Assembly (NCBI RefSeq): GCF_036046055.1
Contig: NZ_CP107939.1
Span: forward strand, 5,456,001-5,520,000
Length of the DNA: 64,000 nt
Direction of reading: 5' to 3'
DNA from: Nocardia sp. NBC_00403
GTDB lineage: Bacteria > Actinomycetota > Actinomycetes > Mycobacteriales > Mycobacteriaceae
Shown here: positions 7,199 through 15,404 of the stretch, piece by piece
Layout: every line of letters starts with the position of its first letter
Numbering within the stretch: the stretch's first letter is position 1
Translations under genes and position numbers: made by a program
The notes under the pieces: model-generated
Seen by the model: only the letters and a program-made list of their open reading frames with translations
Told to the model about the DNA's origin: nothing
Databases searched by the model: none

Positions 7199-8605
7199 CT
7201 ACCGGTAGCAGTAGGAGTCGGAGGACGCGTCGCCGCCCTGGAGGCGCACCTGGTGCACCCGAAGACCTCGAAAGTCCTCGTCGTGCGGAAAGAACGACTC
7301 GTCGATGGTCATTCCGCCGTCGGGATCGGTATGCATCACGGCCATCCAGGCGCCAACCCCTTCCGGGTAGAACTGGTCGTCCCACGTGCTGTAGAGCGAG
7401 TTGGTGAGGTAGACCCGCCGGCCGTTTCGGCTGATCTCGACCATCTGGGGGCCGCCGGCAAGCGGCTGGTTCGGCGCGGCCGGGTGGGCGGTGCGGCCCA
7501 CGATCCCGCCGAGCCGGACCGACCCGGTCTGTTTCGGGTTAGCCGGATCGCGCACGTCGAATTGCTTGAGCTCTCCGGTACCCCAGCACGAGACGTAGAG
7601 GTGTGCGTCGTCGACCGACAGGTCGATATCGCTGACCAGCGGCGGCACCGCGCCGAACGGTTTCAGTGCCGGCGGTAGCAGGTCGGGATCAGCTGGCTCG
7701 GCCGGGATGGTGATCACCTTGTCTACCGCCCACACGCCACCATCGCGGTGCCAACGCCACACGGAGGCCGACAAATCCTCGGTCGAGATCACCACGCCGA
7801 CGAACCCCCAGGTGGCGTCCGGATCGTGCGAAGGGCGCAGCTCGAGTGGCATCTGGTACTGCTCGCCGAGATCGATCCGCTGCTGGTGCCGACCGGCGGT
7901 GAGGTCCCAGAAGTGGATCGCGTGGCCGTACTTGTTGGCCAGCAGCAGCTCCGGATTCAGTCCGTCCTCGATCATGGACGGGGTGCCCCACTCGCTGCTG
8001 ATCAGCGTGTTCTGGTTGAGATGCCACCATGCGTCGTACGCGAGGTATTGCGGCCCACGGTCGGTCTCCCATTGCCGCAGCACATCGAACGTGCCGTGAT
8101 CGAGCAGCGCGATCCCGCCCGGCCCGTCCGATCCGTCTGACCCGCCAAGGCAGGTCATGAACACACCGTCCGGCCCGCAGTGCAGCGTGTGTGGACGGGA
8201 GTAGCCGGCCTTGGCCGCGAGCTCGGAGCTGTCCACGATCTTGGACAGGGTGGGCTGGCGTGGGTCGGGCTGGGTGTCGAACACGTACAGGTGCGACGAG
8301 CGCAGACCCGGCACGATCAGGTACCGCCGAGCCAGTCCCGCAATGTGGTGGCCCTCGTGCTTCAGCGCGCTGCTGCAGGCGTTCCAGCCGAAATGGTGCA
8401 GCTCGTTGCCCAGGTGGGGTACCTCGGTCCAGCCCACCACCCGGCCGTAGGTGGCCGAGCCCGGATCCACATCAACTACTGACAGCGCATCCGGCTTCTG
8501 TGCCGCCCGGTCGAACGCAACGACGTATGCGAGCCGCTCCGGTGGCGCGGCAGCCGCCTCCGCTGCGCTCCGATAGAAGGTCGGGTCCATGTCTGAGTGA
8601 TTCAT
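7199..8605 (-). CDS. methanethiol oxidase / selenium-binding protein SBP56 family
   Basis: 468 residues, the family's usual length. Landmarks of the SBP56/SELENBP1 beta-propeller are present: GNELHHFGWNACSS, HTLHCGPDGVFMT, SSEWGTPSM and DIDLSVDDAHLYVSCWGTGE. The protein ends with VHQVRLQGGDASSDSYCY as in the family. Bacterial members oxidise methanethiol to formaldehyde, hydrogen sulfide and hydrogen peroxide using a metal site formed by conserved histidines. ATG at 8605 is preceded by GAAGGAGG. No sulfur genes are adjacent, so it appears as a single-gene unit. Confidence 0.92.
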   Translation of the reverse strand: MNHSDMDPTFYRSAAEAAAAPPERLAYVVAFDRAAQKPDALSVVDVDPGSATYGRVVGWTEVPHLGNELHHFGWNACSSALKHEGHHIAGLARRYLIVPGLRSSHLYVFDTQPDPRQPTLSKIVDSSELAAKAGYSRPHTLHCGPDGVFMTCLGGSDGSDGPGGIALLDHGTFDVLRQWETDRGPQYLAYDAWWHLNQNTLISSEWGTPSMIEDGLNPELLLANKYGHAIHFWDLTAGRHQQRIDLGEQYQMPLELRPSHDPDATWGFVGVVISTEDLSASVWRWHRDGGVWAVDKVITIPAEPADPDLLPPALKPFGAVPPLVSDIDLSVDDAHLYVSCWGTGELKQFDVRDPANPKQTGSVRLGGIVGRTAHPAAPNQPLAGGPQMVEISRNGRRVYLTNSLYSTWDDQFYPEGVGAWMAVMHTDPDGGMTIDESFFPHDEDFRGLRVHQVRLQGGDASSDSYCYR

Positions 8606-8823
8606 TTCCAGCCTCCTTCATGTCGATGGGCGCAGACCCACGCACCTCGCCCGATCTGGCGGTTCCGAGATGGGCGCGACCCGTGGGTCGCGTGCCGCAA
8701 TGGCGCGGGCAGACAGTAACCAGTCTCGGCCTTTCGACATAGATCCACCAGCTACCGCCAGTGCGGGGGCAGAGCGTTCGGTAGGACGCAGTCGTATTCC
8801 GGGAAGACCGGAAGGGTGAGTAG

Positions 8824-9353
8824 GTGACGGGAGTCGAACAGCAAGAGAAGAACGACAAGCCGAATTTCTTCGTGAAGATGCGCGTCAGCTGGTGGAAAAG
8901 GCAAACGATTCAGACTCGATTGCCCGAGAAAGGCGCTACCACGTATCAGACAAGCCGGGCCGCAACACGTTGCACATCAACCTACCGCTGTTCGAGGGCT
9001 TCGTGGAGAATGATATCGCCATGGAGATCACCGGTATCGAGATGGACACATTCGATACCTACGACAAACTGCGGCCGTGTCGGCGCGCTGTCACCGGCTT
9101 GCCGGCAGAATGGTTGGGTTCGATCGGACCGGGTGCTGACGCTACTGGCGATTGCGGTACCGCATCGAAAGAGCATGAGCAGAACCCGCCGCACGGCAGC
9201 CGGCGCCGCGCCTGCATGGACCGAAATAGCGGTCGTGTCAGCTCGCGATCGGTAGCGCCAGCAGCCGCGCCCATGGTGGCGTTCCGGGCACACGACGCCC
9301 ACCGTTCGGCCGCAGTTGTCCTGCGCAACATCCGACTTCGCGACTCGTCGTAA
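8824..9353 (+). pseudogene. uncharacterised gene, probably frameshifted
   Basis: I do not recognise this protein. GTG at 8824 with upstream GAAGGGTGAG opens VTGVEQQEK. A neighbouring frame then carries the more protein-like ERQAEFLREDARQLVEKAND, SIARERRYHVSDKPGRNTL and INLPLFEGFVENDIAMEITG without its own good start. One base removed at about 8847-8850 would join the two. After IEMDTFDTYDKL the composition changes to low-information Arg/Pro-rich sequence until TAA at 9353, so the end may also be damaged. It could be an intact gene starting at 8892. Confidence 0.35.
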
Positions 9354-9404
9354 ATCGATCAGGTTCGGCAGCTTCCGCCGGCCCGACTACAGAGGGAGCA
9401 TCAG

Positions 9405-10223
9405 ATGACCGAATCCGGCCCCGCTGATCTCAAGACGCGACATCGAGCAATGTGGGCACTGGGCGACTACCCGGCCGTCGCCACCGAAGTCATCCCTGGG
9501 CTGGGCCGGCGTCTCGTCGAGGTCTGCCGTATCGGCCCCGGTCAGCGCGTGCTGGACATTGCGGCCGGATCTGGGAATGCAGCGATCCCGGCCGCGGAGA
9601 CCGGCGCGGACGTCGTTGCGAGCGACCTCACGCCGGAGCTGTTCGACGCGGGCCGGCGTATCGCCGCCGCCCGGGGCGTCGACCTGCAGTGGCAGGAAGC
9701 CGACGCCGAGGCATTGCCCTACGCCGATGCCGAGTTCGACGCCGTGATCTCGTGCGTAGGCGTCATGTTCGCGCCGTTCCACCGGGCGGCCGCGGACGAA
9801 CTGGTGCGCGTCACCAAGCCGGGCGGCACGATCGGGCTGATCAACTGGACACCCACTGGATTCATCGGGCAGATGTTCGCCACGATGAAACCGTTCGCTC
9901 CGCCGCCACCGCCCGGTGCGCTGCCGCCACCGATGTGGGGCGACGAGACGCATGTCCGGTCGCTCTTGGGCGACCGCGTTGCCGACCTGGAGCTGCGACG
10001 CGAAAACGCGGTCATCGATCGTTTCGCCGACGGCGCCGAGTTCCGCGACTTCTTCAAGGCCTACTACGGACCGACGGTCGCCGTGTACAAGGCCATTGCC
10101 GCAGAACCCGACCGGATCGCGCGGTTGGATCGGGAACTCGCGGAGCTCGCTTTCCAACACGACCTGGGCAACGGGCGGATGGAGTGGGAGTACCTCTTGA
10201 TCACCGCACGCCGATTGGCCTGA
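9405..10223 (+). CDS. class I SAM-dependent methyltransferase (UbiE/MT-11-like)
   Basis: 272 residues. Motif I is VLDIAAGSGNAAIPAAETG (about 48-66), motif II ends with VASDLTPELFDAGR, motif post-I is QEADAEALPYADAEFDAVIS, and motif III is RVTKPGGTIGLINWTP. It transfers a methyl group from SAM to an unidentified small molecule. ATG at 9405 has GAGGGAG about 7 bases upstream. No pathway neighbours indicate a substrate; a secreted lipase follows after about 400 non-coding bases. Confidence 0.85.
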   Translation: MTESGPADLKTRHRAMWALGDYPAVATEVIPGLGRRLVEVCRIGPGQRVLDIAAGSGNAAIPAAETGADVVASDLTPELFDAGRRIAAARGVDLQWQEADAEALPYADAEFDAVISCVGVMFAPFHRAAADELVRVTKPGGTIGLINWTPTGFIGQMFATMKPFAPPPPPGALPPPMWGDETHVRSLLGDRVADLELRRENAVIDRFADGAEFRDFFKAYYGPTVAVYKAIAAEPDRIARLDRELAELAFQHDLGNGRMEWEYLLITARRLA

Positions 10224-10640
10224 CCTGGTCGACAGGTGACACCGAAGCAGAGCGCCGCCTGGTTCCGCGATGTGATCGCGCGCAATGGCCTGACACCGCA
10301 TTCCTGAGCGGCTGCACCCCAGCGCCTGCGGGCGCAGTGACGGTAGCGGCGGCGATGAGTGCCGCCCGGAAGATCGTTGCTCGCGAGTGCTCATCGCCAC
10401 CAGCCCCTCGGCCGCCGTGACGGGCTTGTGGTGGTCATGGCTCTGCTCATCGTGCTGGCCCATCGTCTCACCGGACATGCCGTTGAGAGAGCCGCACAAC
10501 GAATCGGAACGCCGCCGGCTGCTGCACCCTTTTCCAGGACCACGATCTCGGCTGAGCAGCGTGTTGAAGCGGGCTGTCGCCTTCTGATCTATACGCTCGT
10601 TCCCGGTTTTGACGGTGTCGGATCGGTTGGGAGGTGTTCG
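10224..10640 (+). other. intergenic region, no supported gene
   Basis: Open frames here are either upstream extensions of the lipase frame without a ribosome site or antisense of the methyltransferase. A short frame near the left end (SAAWFRDVIARNGLTPHS) has no recognisable family. A GGGAGG ribosome site for the lipase lies at the right end. Confidence 0.5.
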
Positions 10641-11822
10641 ATGCGAGTTGTCCATACGTGTCAGCGAGCCGTCGCGGTGGTCACGTTGTCAGTCGGCGCC
10701 GCACTTCTGATGCACACCGTTGCGGCACATGCAGAAACCTCGGGAACCCTGATCGCGGAGTACCCGCTACCCGAAGGTACGCGCGGGATGTCCAATGCCG
10801 ATGGCTCAGTGATCGAGTACTGGATGCGCGGCTCGCACGGGACGACACAGCCAGCTAGCGGAGCGCTGTACATCCCGGCCGGTACCCCGCCGCCGTCCGG
10901 CTGGCCGATCATCGCCTACGACCACGGCACCAGCGGGCTCGGACCAGGTTGCGGTGGCCAGTCCGATCCGCTCGCGCACCCCGCCCAGACGATTGCGGGA
11001 GATGAAGATGCACTGCTCCAGTACTTGGCGTCGCGGGGATTCGCCGTGGTCGCGCCCGACTATCTCGGCCTCGGCCTCTTCGACACCGGAACGCATCCAT
11101 ACCTGGGGATCGATACCGAGGCGACTGCCACGATCGACCTCGTGCGTGCCGTCCGGTCCGCCCACCCGGAACTGTCGCGGACATGGGCGGTTATCGGCGC
11201 GTCGCAAGGCGGGCAGGCCGCGCTCGGCACCGGCCACCTGCAGGTCACCGATGCCCCGGACCTGGACTTCCGCGGCACCATCGCGATCGACCCCGAGTCC
11301 GACGTGGAGAAGCTCGCGTCTCTGTTCGGACCCGGCACTCCCACCCCGCCCGCAATTGCGGACGGTTTCATGGACCTGTTCGTCAGCATATTGGCCGGAC
11401 TCCGTGCCACTCGACCGGAGGTGAGCGTCGACCAATACCTGACCCCCGAGGGCCGCTCCGTGCTCGACAGCGTCGGCGCGATGTGCACGCCCCAGATCAT
11501 GGACCGCGTCCGCGGCCTCAGCATCGGCAACGTGCTGGCGAAGCCCCTGTCCGTCGAGCCCATGCCTGCCGCCGTAGACGCTTACATGGCCGTTCCCACC
11601 GGTGGCTACAACGCCCCGATCCTGTTGTGCGTCAACGTCACCGACACCATCGTTCCCTCCCCACTGCACGGCGTCCTCGTCGCCCAGCTCGCCGCCGCTG
11701 GTGTCGACTTCCAGACCGTTTTGGGCACCGGCAAGCACACGCAACTCAACCCCCGGATGTGGACCGCCATCGAGCAGTTCGTGGCCCGCATCCAGTCCAG
11801 CCCGGCCAGCGATAACCCCTGA
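10641..11822 (+). CDS. secreted lipase (LIP family)
   Basis: 393 residues. A Sec signal peptide is clear: RVVHTCQRAVAVVT, a hydrophobic core and a cleavage site after about residue 31 (AAHA-ET). The alpha/beta hydrolase has GASQGG as the nucleophile elbow (Ser), PDYLGLGLFDTG, and the late LGTGKHTQLNP with a probable catalytic His. The sequence follows secretory lipase family PF03583 of actinobacteria and fungi, which cleave triacylglycerols or long-chain esters outside the cell. ATG at 10641 was chosen for the GGGAGG site and the signal peptide. Upstream extension of the frame is not coding. Confidence 0.88.
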   Translation: MRVVHTCQRAVAVVTLSVGAALLMHTVAAHAETSGTLIAEYPLPEGTRGMSNADGSVIEYWMRGSHGTTQPASGALYIPAGTPPPSGWPIIAYDHGTSGLGPGCGGQSDPLAHPAQTIAGDEDALLQYLASRGFAVVAPDYLGLGLFDTGTHPYLGIDTEATATIDLVRAVRSAHPELSRTWAVIGASQGGQAALGTGHLQVTDAPDLDFRGTIAIDPESDVEKLASLFGPGTPTPPAIADGFMDLFVSILAGLRATRPEVSVDQYLTPEGRSVLDSVGAMCTPQIMDRVRGLSIGNVLAKPLSVEPMPAAVDAYMAVPTGGYNAPILLCVNVTDTIVPSPLHGVLVAQLAAAGVDFQTVLGTGKHTQLNPRMWTAIEQFVARIQSSPASDNP

Positions 11823-12121
11823 GCCCGCGCTGGATCATCTCACCCCGGTGAGAGTCGCCGTTGATTCCGTGCCGTGGAAGCTGCGGGATATGTTGCGTAT
11901 CAATGGATCATCGGGATCCTTTGCGGCCTCCATGCCCGACACTGGCACCGTCAACAGGCGAGAGTCCTCGACACCATCGGCCTGCATCCCCGACACGTCG
12001 ACACACTCATCGCCGCCGACGCGACAACACAGGCGTGACACACCGACAAGGCCGCCAATTCGAAACGGGCCATCCTCGATAGCTGAACCCGGGTCGCCCG
12101 GCCGGCCCGAATCGGTTGTGG
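11823..12121 (+). other. intergenic region, no supported gene
   Basis: Between the lipase stop and the convergent hypothetical gene I see no frame with a ribosome site or recognisable family. One short plus-strand frame reads VLDTIGLHPRHVDTLIAADA and stops at about 12037. It may be a fragment, but I cannot assign it. Confidence 0.4.
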
Positions 12122-12622
12122 CTATAGCGAATCCGACGGCCCGGCCGAATCATTGTCGTCGAGCCCGGATCTCGATCGGCGATGCGCGTCGCGCAACTGG
12201 AGCTCTGCCTTGATCGACATCGGATGATCCGAACCGAGGGCACGCAGGCAGCTGGCGTGGGTTGCCATGTACCAGTAGAGCGCTTCGTCCTGCTGCCCAG
12301 ACGCCCAGCACGCATCGCCGAGTACTAGCTGGGCTCCAAGCGTGCGCGGATCCTCCGCACCGAACGCGTCGATATTCTGACCAACCTCCCACCGACACTG
12401 GGCAACGTCAGGATTCGCCATAGGCGCGCGCTCGACAGCCGCCGTTCGCACTCCCAGCCGGTGACCGAACCACCACGCAATGGCGCCGACCACGCCGGTT
12501 GCCGCATAGGCACGCCAGTAGCCGTTGTCGGAAAACCATGATCCGACCGCGAAGATCGTGCAGTACGCGGCCGCCCCCGCCCCAATCCTGCTACCCCAGA
12601 ACCAGAACGCCGACCTGCGCAT
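12122..12622 (-). CDS. hypothetical membrane protein with TPR-like C-terminal half
   Basis: 166 residues. Two hydrophobic helices span about residues 10-30 and 35-55 (GAGAAAYCTIFAVGSWF, AATGVVGAIAWWFG). A soluble part follows with a tetratricopeptide-like rhythm (PRTLGAQLVLGDACWASG, QDEALYWYMATHASCLRALG). ATG at 12622 has AAAGGAG 6 bases upstream. I do not recognise the family. The architecture suggests a membrane-anchored scaffold facing the cytosol. It stands alone, convergent to the lipase gene. Confidence 0.6.
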   Translation of the reverse strand: MRRSAFWFWGSRIGAGAAAYCTIFAVGSWFSDNGYWRAYAATGVVGAIAWWFGHRLGVRTAAVERAPMANPDVAQCRWEVGQNIDAFGAEDPRTLGAQLVLGDACWASGQQDEALYWYMATHASCLRALGSDHPMSIKAELQLRDAHRRSRSGLDDNDSAGPSDSL

Positions 12623-12809
12623 GGATCTCCTTTGCGACCGAAAATTGCGGTGTACTACGCATCTGTTCGTAGCCGAACGGGCTCGCGATTGGTGCGCCGT
12701 CACCGCTGCGCCGCAGAGCCGGCGGCTCCCAGCCCGATCAACCCCGGACCGCGCGGCGGTCCGCGATGGGGCGTCGCTGAGCTCGGTGAGCGCGGTTCAG
12801 ATCGGCTAA

Positions 12810-13016
12810 GCCACCGGCAAGCTCGCCGCCCGCGCGGAACTGGACAAGCCGCTGCTGGTGGCCATCCGGCCCGGCGACCAGTTCCACCTCACGGCCGGCG
12901 AGATCCTTGGACAACTCGATCAGATGCCTCGAGGGTGCGGCCGAGCCGATCGAGCTCGGTGACCACTCCGTCGGGTTCTGGTCGGAGGTGGATACGCGTC
13001 CGTAGCCGATTCTCAC
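12810..13016. pseudogene. scrambled serine-resolvase remnant with an inverted segment
   Basis: Three pieces of a Tn3-type resolvase are present in the wrong order and orientation. On the minus strand RIGYGRVSTSDQNP (13016-12973) is followed by VVTELDRLGRTLE (about 12966-12928) and, one frame over, HLIELSKDLAGREVELV (about 12925-12876). The segment that belongs between them, TGKLAARAELDKPLLVAIR plus PGDQ, is on the plus strand at 12810-12881. The pieces meet at a shared GACCAG/CTGGTC. The gene cannot be functional. Confidence 0.65.
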
Positions 13017-13231
13017 GCCCGGCAATGTATTGCGAACCCCGACGGGTTGACATTGCCGTGTACACGGCCATCCATACACTCTTCTTCTGCGGAAACAGCC
13101 TGCCGCGCACGGTGTCTCGCGAACGTTCGTGATTGATTCAGGACCCCGGCCGCGCCATCTGGCTCCCATTCGAGAGGAAGACGATCCTGAGGTTCGCCGC
13201 GCAGCATCGGACAGACTGCGGTCTTTGCCGA

Positions 13232-14191
13232 TCAGCTGGACGTCGCCGTGGTGCGCGGGATGCGCTGCTCCCATTTCGGTATCCATACCTCGGTGTCGGG
13301 TGCTTCTGCTCGTCTGGAGTCGAGGTGTTCGCGGAGTTTGATTAGCGCGGGATGCGGATTGTCGTTGCGCCAGATTATTGACATCGGGTAGACCGGTGTC
13401 GGGTGACGCACCGGTATGCGCCGCAGGTCGTAGCTGTCCGGCCACAGATACCGCGAGCCTTCGCCGATCAGGGTCGCCAGGTCCGATGAGTCGGCGATCT
13501 CGTCCAGCAGGGCCTCTTTTGCGAAGACAGGGCCGAGCACGTCGATGGTGAATCCGAAGGTGGTGGCGAGTTCGGAGTAGTAGTCGGTCACCTCGCCACG
13601 GGCAGCAAGGCCGGGCATCCAGATTCGGTGTCCGGCCAGTTGCGAGGGAGTGACGGCGTGGGCGTTGGCGAGTGGGTGGCGGGGGCCGACGAGCAGTTGG
13701 TGCGGTTCGTCGATCACTCGGGCAGCGTTGATCGGCTTGGGTAGCTGCTGCTGCGGGGGGACGGCGTGGAAGGTGGCATCGATCGTTCCAGCTTCGACAG
13801 CGGCGATCGCGGCGTCGACATCGGCATCGAGGGTGACGACGTCCAGCTCGATGTCGGGATGTGTGCGGTGGAAGTCCTGCAGGGCCACCGCCGTTACGAC
13901 GCGCCGGGCGACGACATCCACGCGTAGCACGCGCCGGCCAGGGCGCACGGAGGCGTCGGCCCGCTCTGCTACCCGCAGTAGTTCACGGGCGTGGGGCAGG
14001 AATGCCTGGCCGTCGATCGTCAGCTGGGCGCCTCGGGCCGTGCGGGCGAACAAGCGCACATCCAGGTGTTTCTCCAGAGTCGCGATGCGTTTGGAGACGG
14101 CCTGCTGGGTGATCGACAGCGCAGCGGCGGCTTCCTGGAACTGGCCGGCGTCCGCAGCGGCGACGAAGGTGCGCACGGCGTTGAGATCCAC
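13232..14191 (-). CDS. LysR-family transcriptional regulator
   Basis: 319 residues. The N-terminal HTH is MDLNAVRTFVAAADAGQFQE and SITQQAVSKRIATLEKHL; a full effector-binding domain follows. GTG at 14191 is the start. A palindrome CACAACC-TAA-GGTTGTG lies 18 bases upstream (14209-14225) and is a probable own operator. It is divergent from an MFS remnant and, further on, an isochorismatase-fold gene. The original pair was probably regulator plus MFS exporter, with the exporter now lost. Confidence 0.88.
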   Translation of the reverse strand: MDLNAVRTFVAAADAGQFQEAAAALSITQQAVSKRIATLEKHLDVRLFARTARGAQLTIDGQAFLPHARELLRVAERADASVRPGRRVLRVDVVARRVVTAVALQDFHRTHPDIELDVVTLDADVDAAIAAVEAGTIDATFHAVPPQQQLPKPINAARVIDEPHQLLVGPRHPLANAHAVTPSQLAGHRIWMPGLAARGEVTDYYSELATTFGFTIDVLGPVFAKEALLDEIADSSDLATLIGEGSRYLWPDSYDLRRIPVRHPTPVYPMSIIWRNDNPHPALIKLREHLDSRRAEAPDTEVWIPKWEQRIPRTTATSS

Positions 14192-14208
14192 GCAGCAAAC
14201 CCTACTGG

Positions 14209-14225
14209 CACAACCTAAGGTTGTG
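14209..14225. promoter_or_regulatory. palindromic operator of the LysR regulator
   Basis: CACAACC-TAA-GGTTGTG is a perfect 7-bp inverted repeat with a 3-base centre, 18 bases upstream of the regulator's GTG. It lies between that gene and the divergent MFS remnant, the position and size expected of a LysR recognition site. Confidence 0.55.
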
Positions 14226-14290
14226 GCTCGCCGTCGGCTCAGTTGTTTGATTCCGCCCCTTCGGCCTTGCTTTGATCACGGCGATCAACA

Positions 14291-14457
14291 GTGAGTTGTT
14301 CGAAGCGGGAGGTGCGGAGCTTGGTGGCCAGAGGATCCTTGGGTCGGCAGTTCGGATGGCTGTGGACGGCGTACGCAGTCAGCGCCTAAGGCTCGGGGGT
14401 GGGGTTCGGTGGGTTCCCGCTGATCGCCGTGCTGGTGTTGCACGCCAGCCCGCTGCT
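14291..14457 (+). pseudogene. N-terminal remnant of an MFS transporter with an in-frame stop
   Basis: From GTG at 14291 the frame reads VRSLVARGSLGRQFGWLWTA and YAVSA, then TAA (14387-14389). It continues in the same frame with GSGVGFGGFPLIAVLVLHAS. This is the first transmembrane region of an actinobacterial MFS exporter, normally GRQFxWLWxAYAVSxFGSGLGFGAFPLIAV. Homology ends at about 14457; the remaining 350 or more residues are gone. It is divergent from the LysR gene, so it was probably the regulated exporter. Confidence 0.6.
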
Positions 14458-14657
14458 GCTACCCCGCCGCCAGGATCCCGCACTTGGAAGCCGGCAACAG
14501 CCCGTGCCCACCCACAGGCCGCAGACGTTTCGCATGACGCCAAGTAAGGGGCTGCCAACAGCTTTCAGATACAAGCCACGCGACTACAGCAAGAACTCGC
14601 ACCGAGCCACACGTCAGACACCGCGGCTGAGCCGCCCATGCAGCAAAGGCACAATTC

Positions 14658-15242
14658 ATGACTGTCACCGCACTCGACTCATCCAGCGCGCTGGTCATCA
14701 TCGACTTGCAGAACGCCATCATCGACGCTCCCACGGTCCCCCATACCGGCCCCGAGGTGGTAGCCCGGGCGGTCGAGTTGGCCCACGCCTTCCGCGAACA
14801 CAACGCCCCGGTCGTCCTGGTGCGGGTCACGGCCCGTGCGGACGGATCGGATACCGCTCCAGGTCGCAACGAGGTCCCGAGCCGGGCCGGTTCCCTGCCC
14901 GAAGGCTGGGATGTCATTGTCGATGACCTCGCCGGCCACCCCGACGACATCACAGTGACCAAACGCACCTGGAGTGCTTTCTACGGAACCGACCTCGACC
15001 TGCAACTGCGCCGCCGCGGCGTCACACAGATCGTGCTGGCCGGGCTCACCACCAGCATCGGCGTGGAGTCAACCGCCCGTGCCGCCCACGAACACGGCTA
15101 TCACGTCACACTCGCGACGGATGCCATGGCCGATCTGGATGTGGAGGCGCACCGCAACAGTATTGAACGGATCTTCCCTCTCCTCGGCGAGACTGGTTGC
15201 ACCACCGAGATCGTTGAAATGCTTGCCAAGACCTGCAACTGA
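14658..15242 (+). CDS. isochorismatase-fold hydrolase family protein lacking the Cys nucleophile
   Basis: 194 residues. The Asp-Lys-Cys catalytic triad of the cysteine hydrolase family is only partly present. Asp16 (ALVIIDLQNAI) and Lys102 (TVTKRTWSAF) are seen, but the nucleophile position in LAGLTTSIGVESTA is Gly135 instead of Cys. A subgroup of the family has this change, and its activity is uncertain. ATG at 14658 follows AGCAAAGGCA by about 7 bases. It is likely regulated by the LysR protein on the other side of the MFS remnant. Confidence 0.8.
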   Translation: MTVTALDSSSALVIIDLQNAIIDAPTVPHTGPEVVARAVELAHAFREHNAPVVLVRVTARADGSDTAPGRNEVPSRAGSLPEGWDVIVDDLAGHPDDITVTKRTWSAFYGTDLDLQLRRRGVTQIVLAGLTTSIGVESTARAAHEHGYHVTLATDAMADLDVEAHRNSIERIFPLLGETGCTTEIVEMLAKTCN

Positions 15243-15404
15243 CACCCGGGACGCCGGGATCGGTCCTCCTCGTCAGGGTCGGTGTGGTCGGGTACGCGTA
15301 GCGGGCGACGTCTTCGTCCACCACTGGATAGCCTCTGCCGATAGGGCAGGGGCCTCCGGCGCTCGGGTGCCGACCGGCATTTCGGCCACATGCAGCTGCG
15401 CGAG

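Noticed and set aside
10359..10640. N-terminal extension of the lipase frame
   Set aside because: The signal peptide and GGGAGG site place the start at 10641.
9387..10655. 422-codon open frame on the minus strand
   Set aside because: It is antisense to the methyltransferase and lipase start; the residues are low-information and the frame is a by-product of high GC content.
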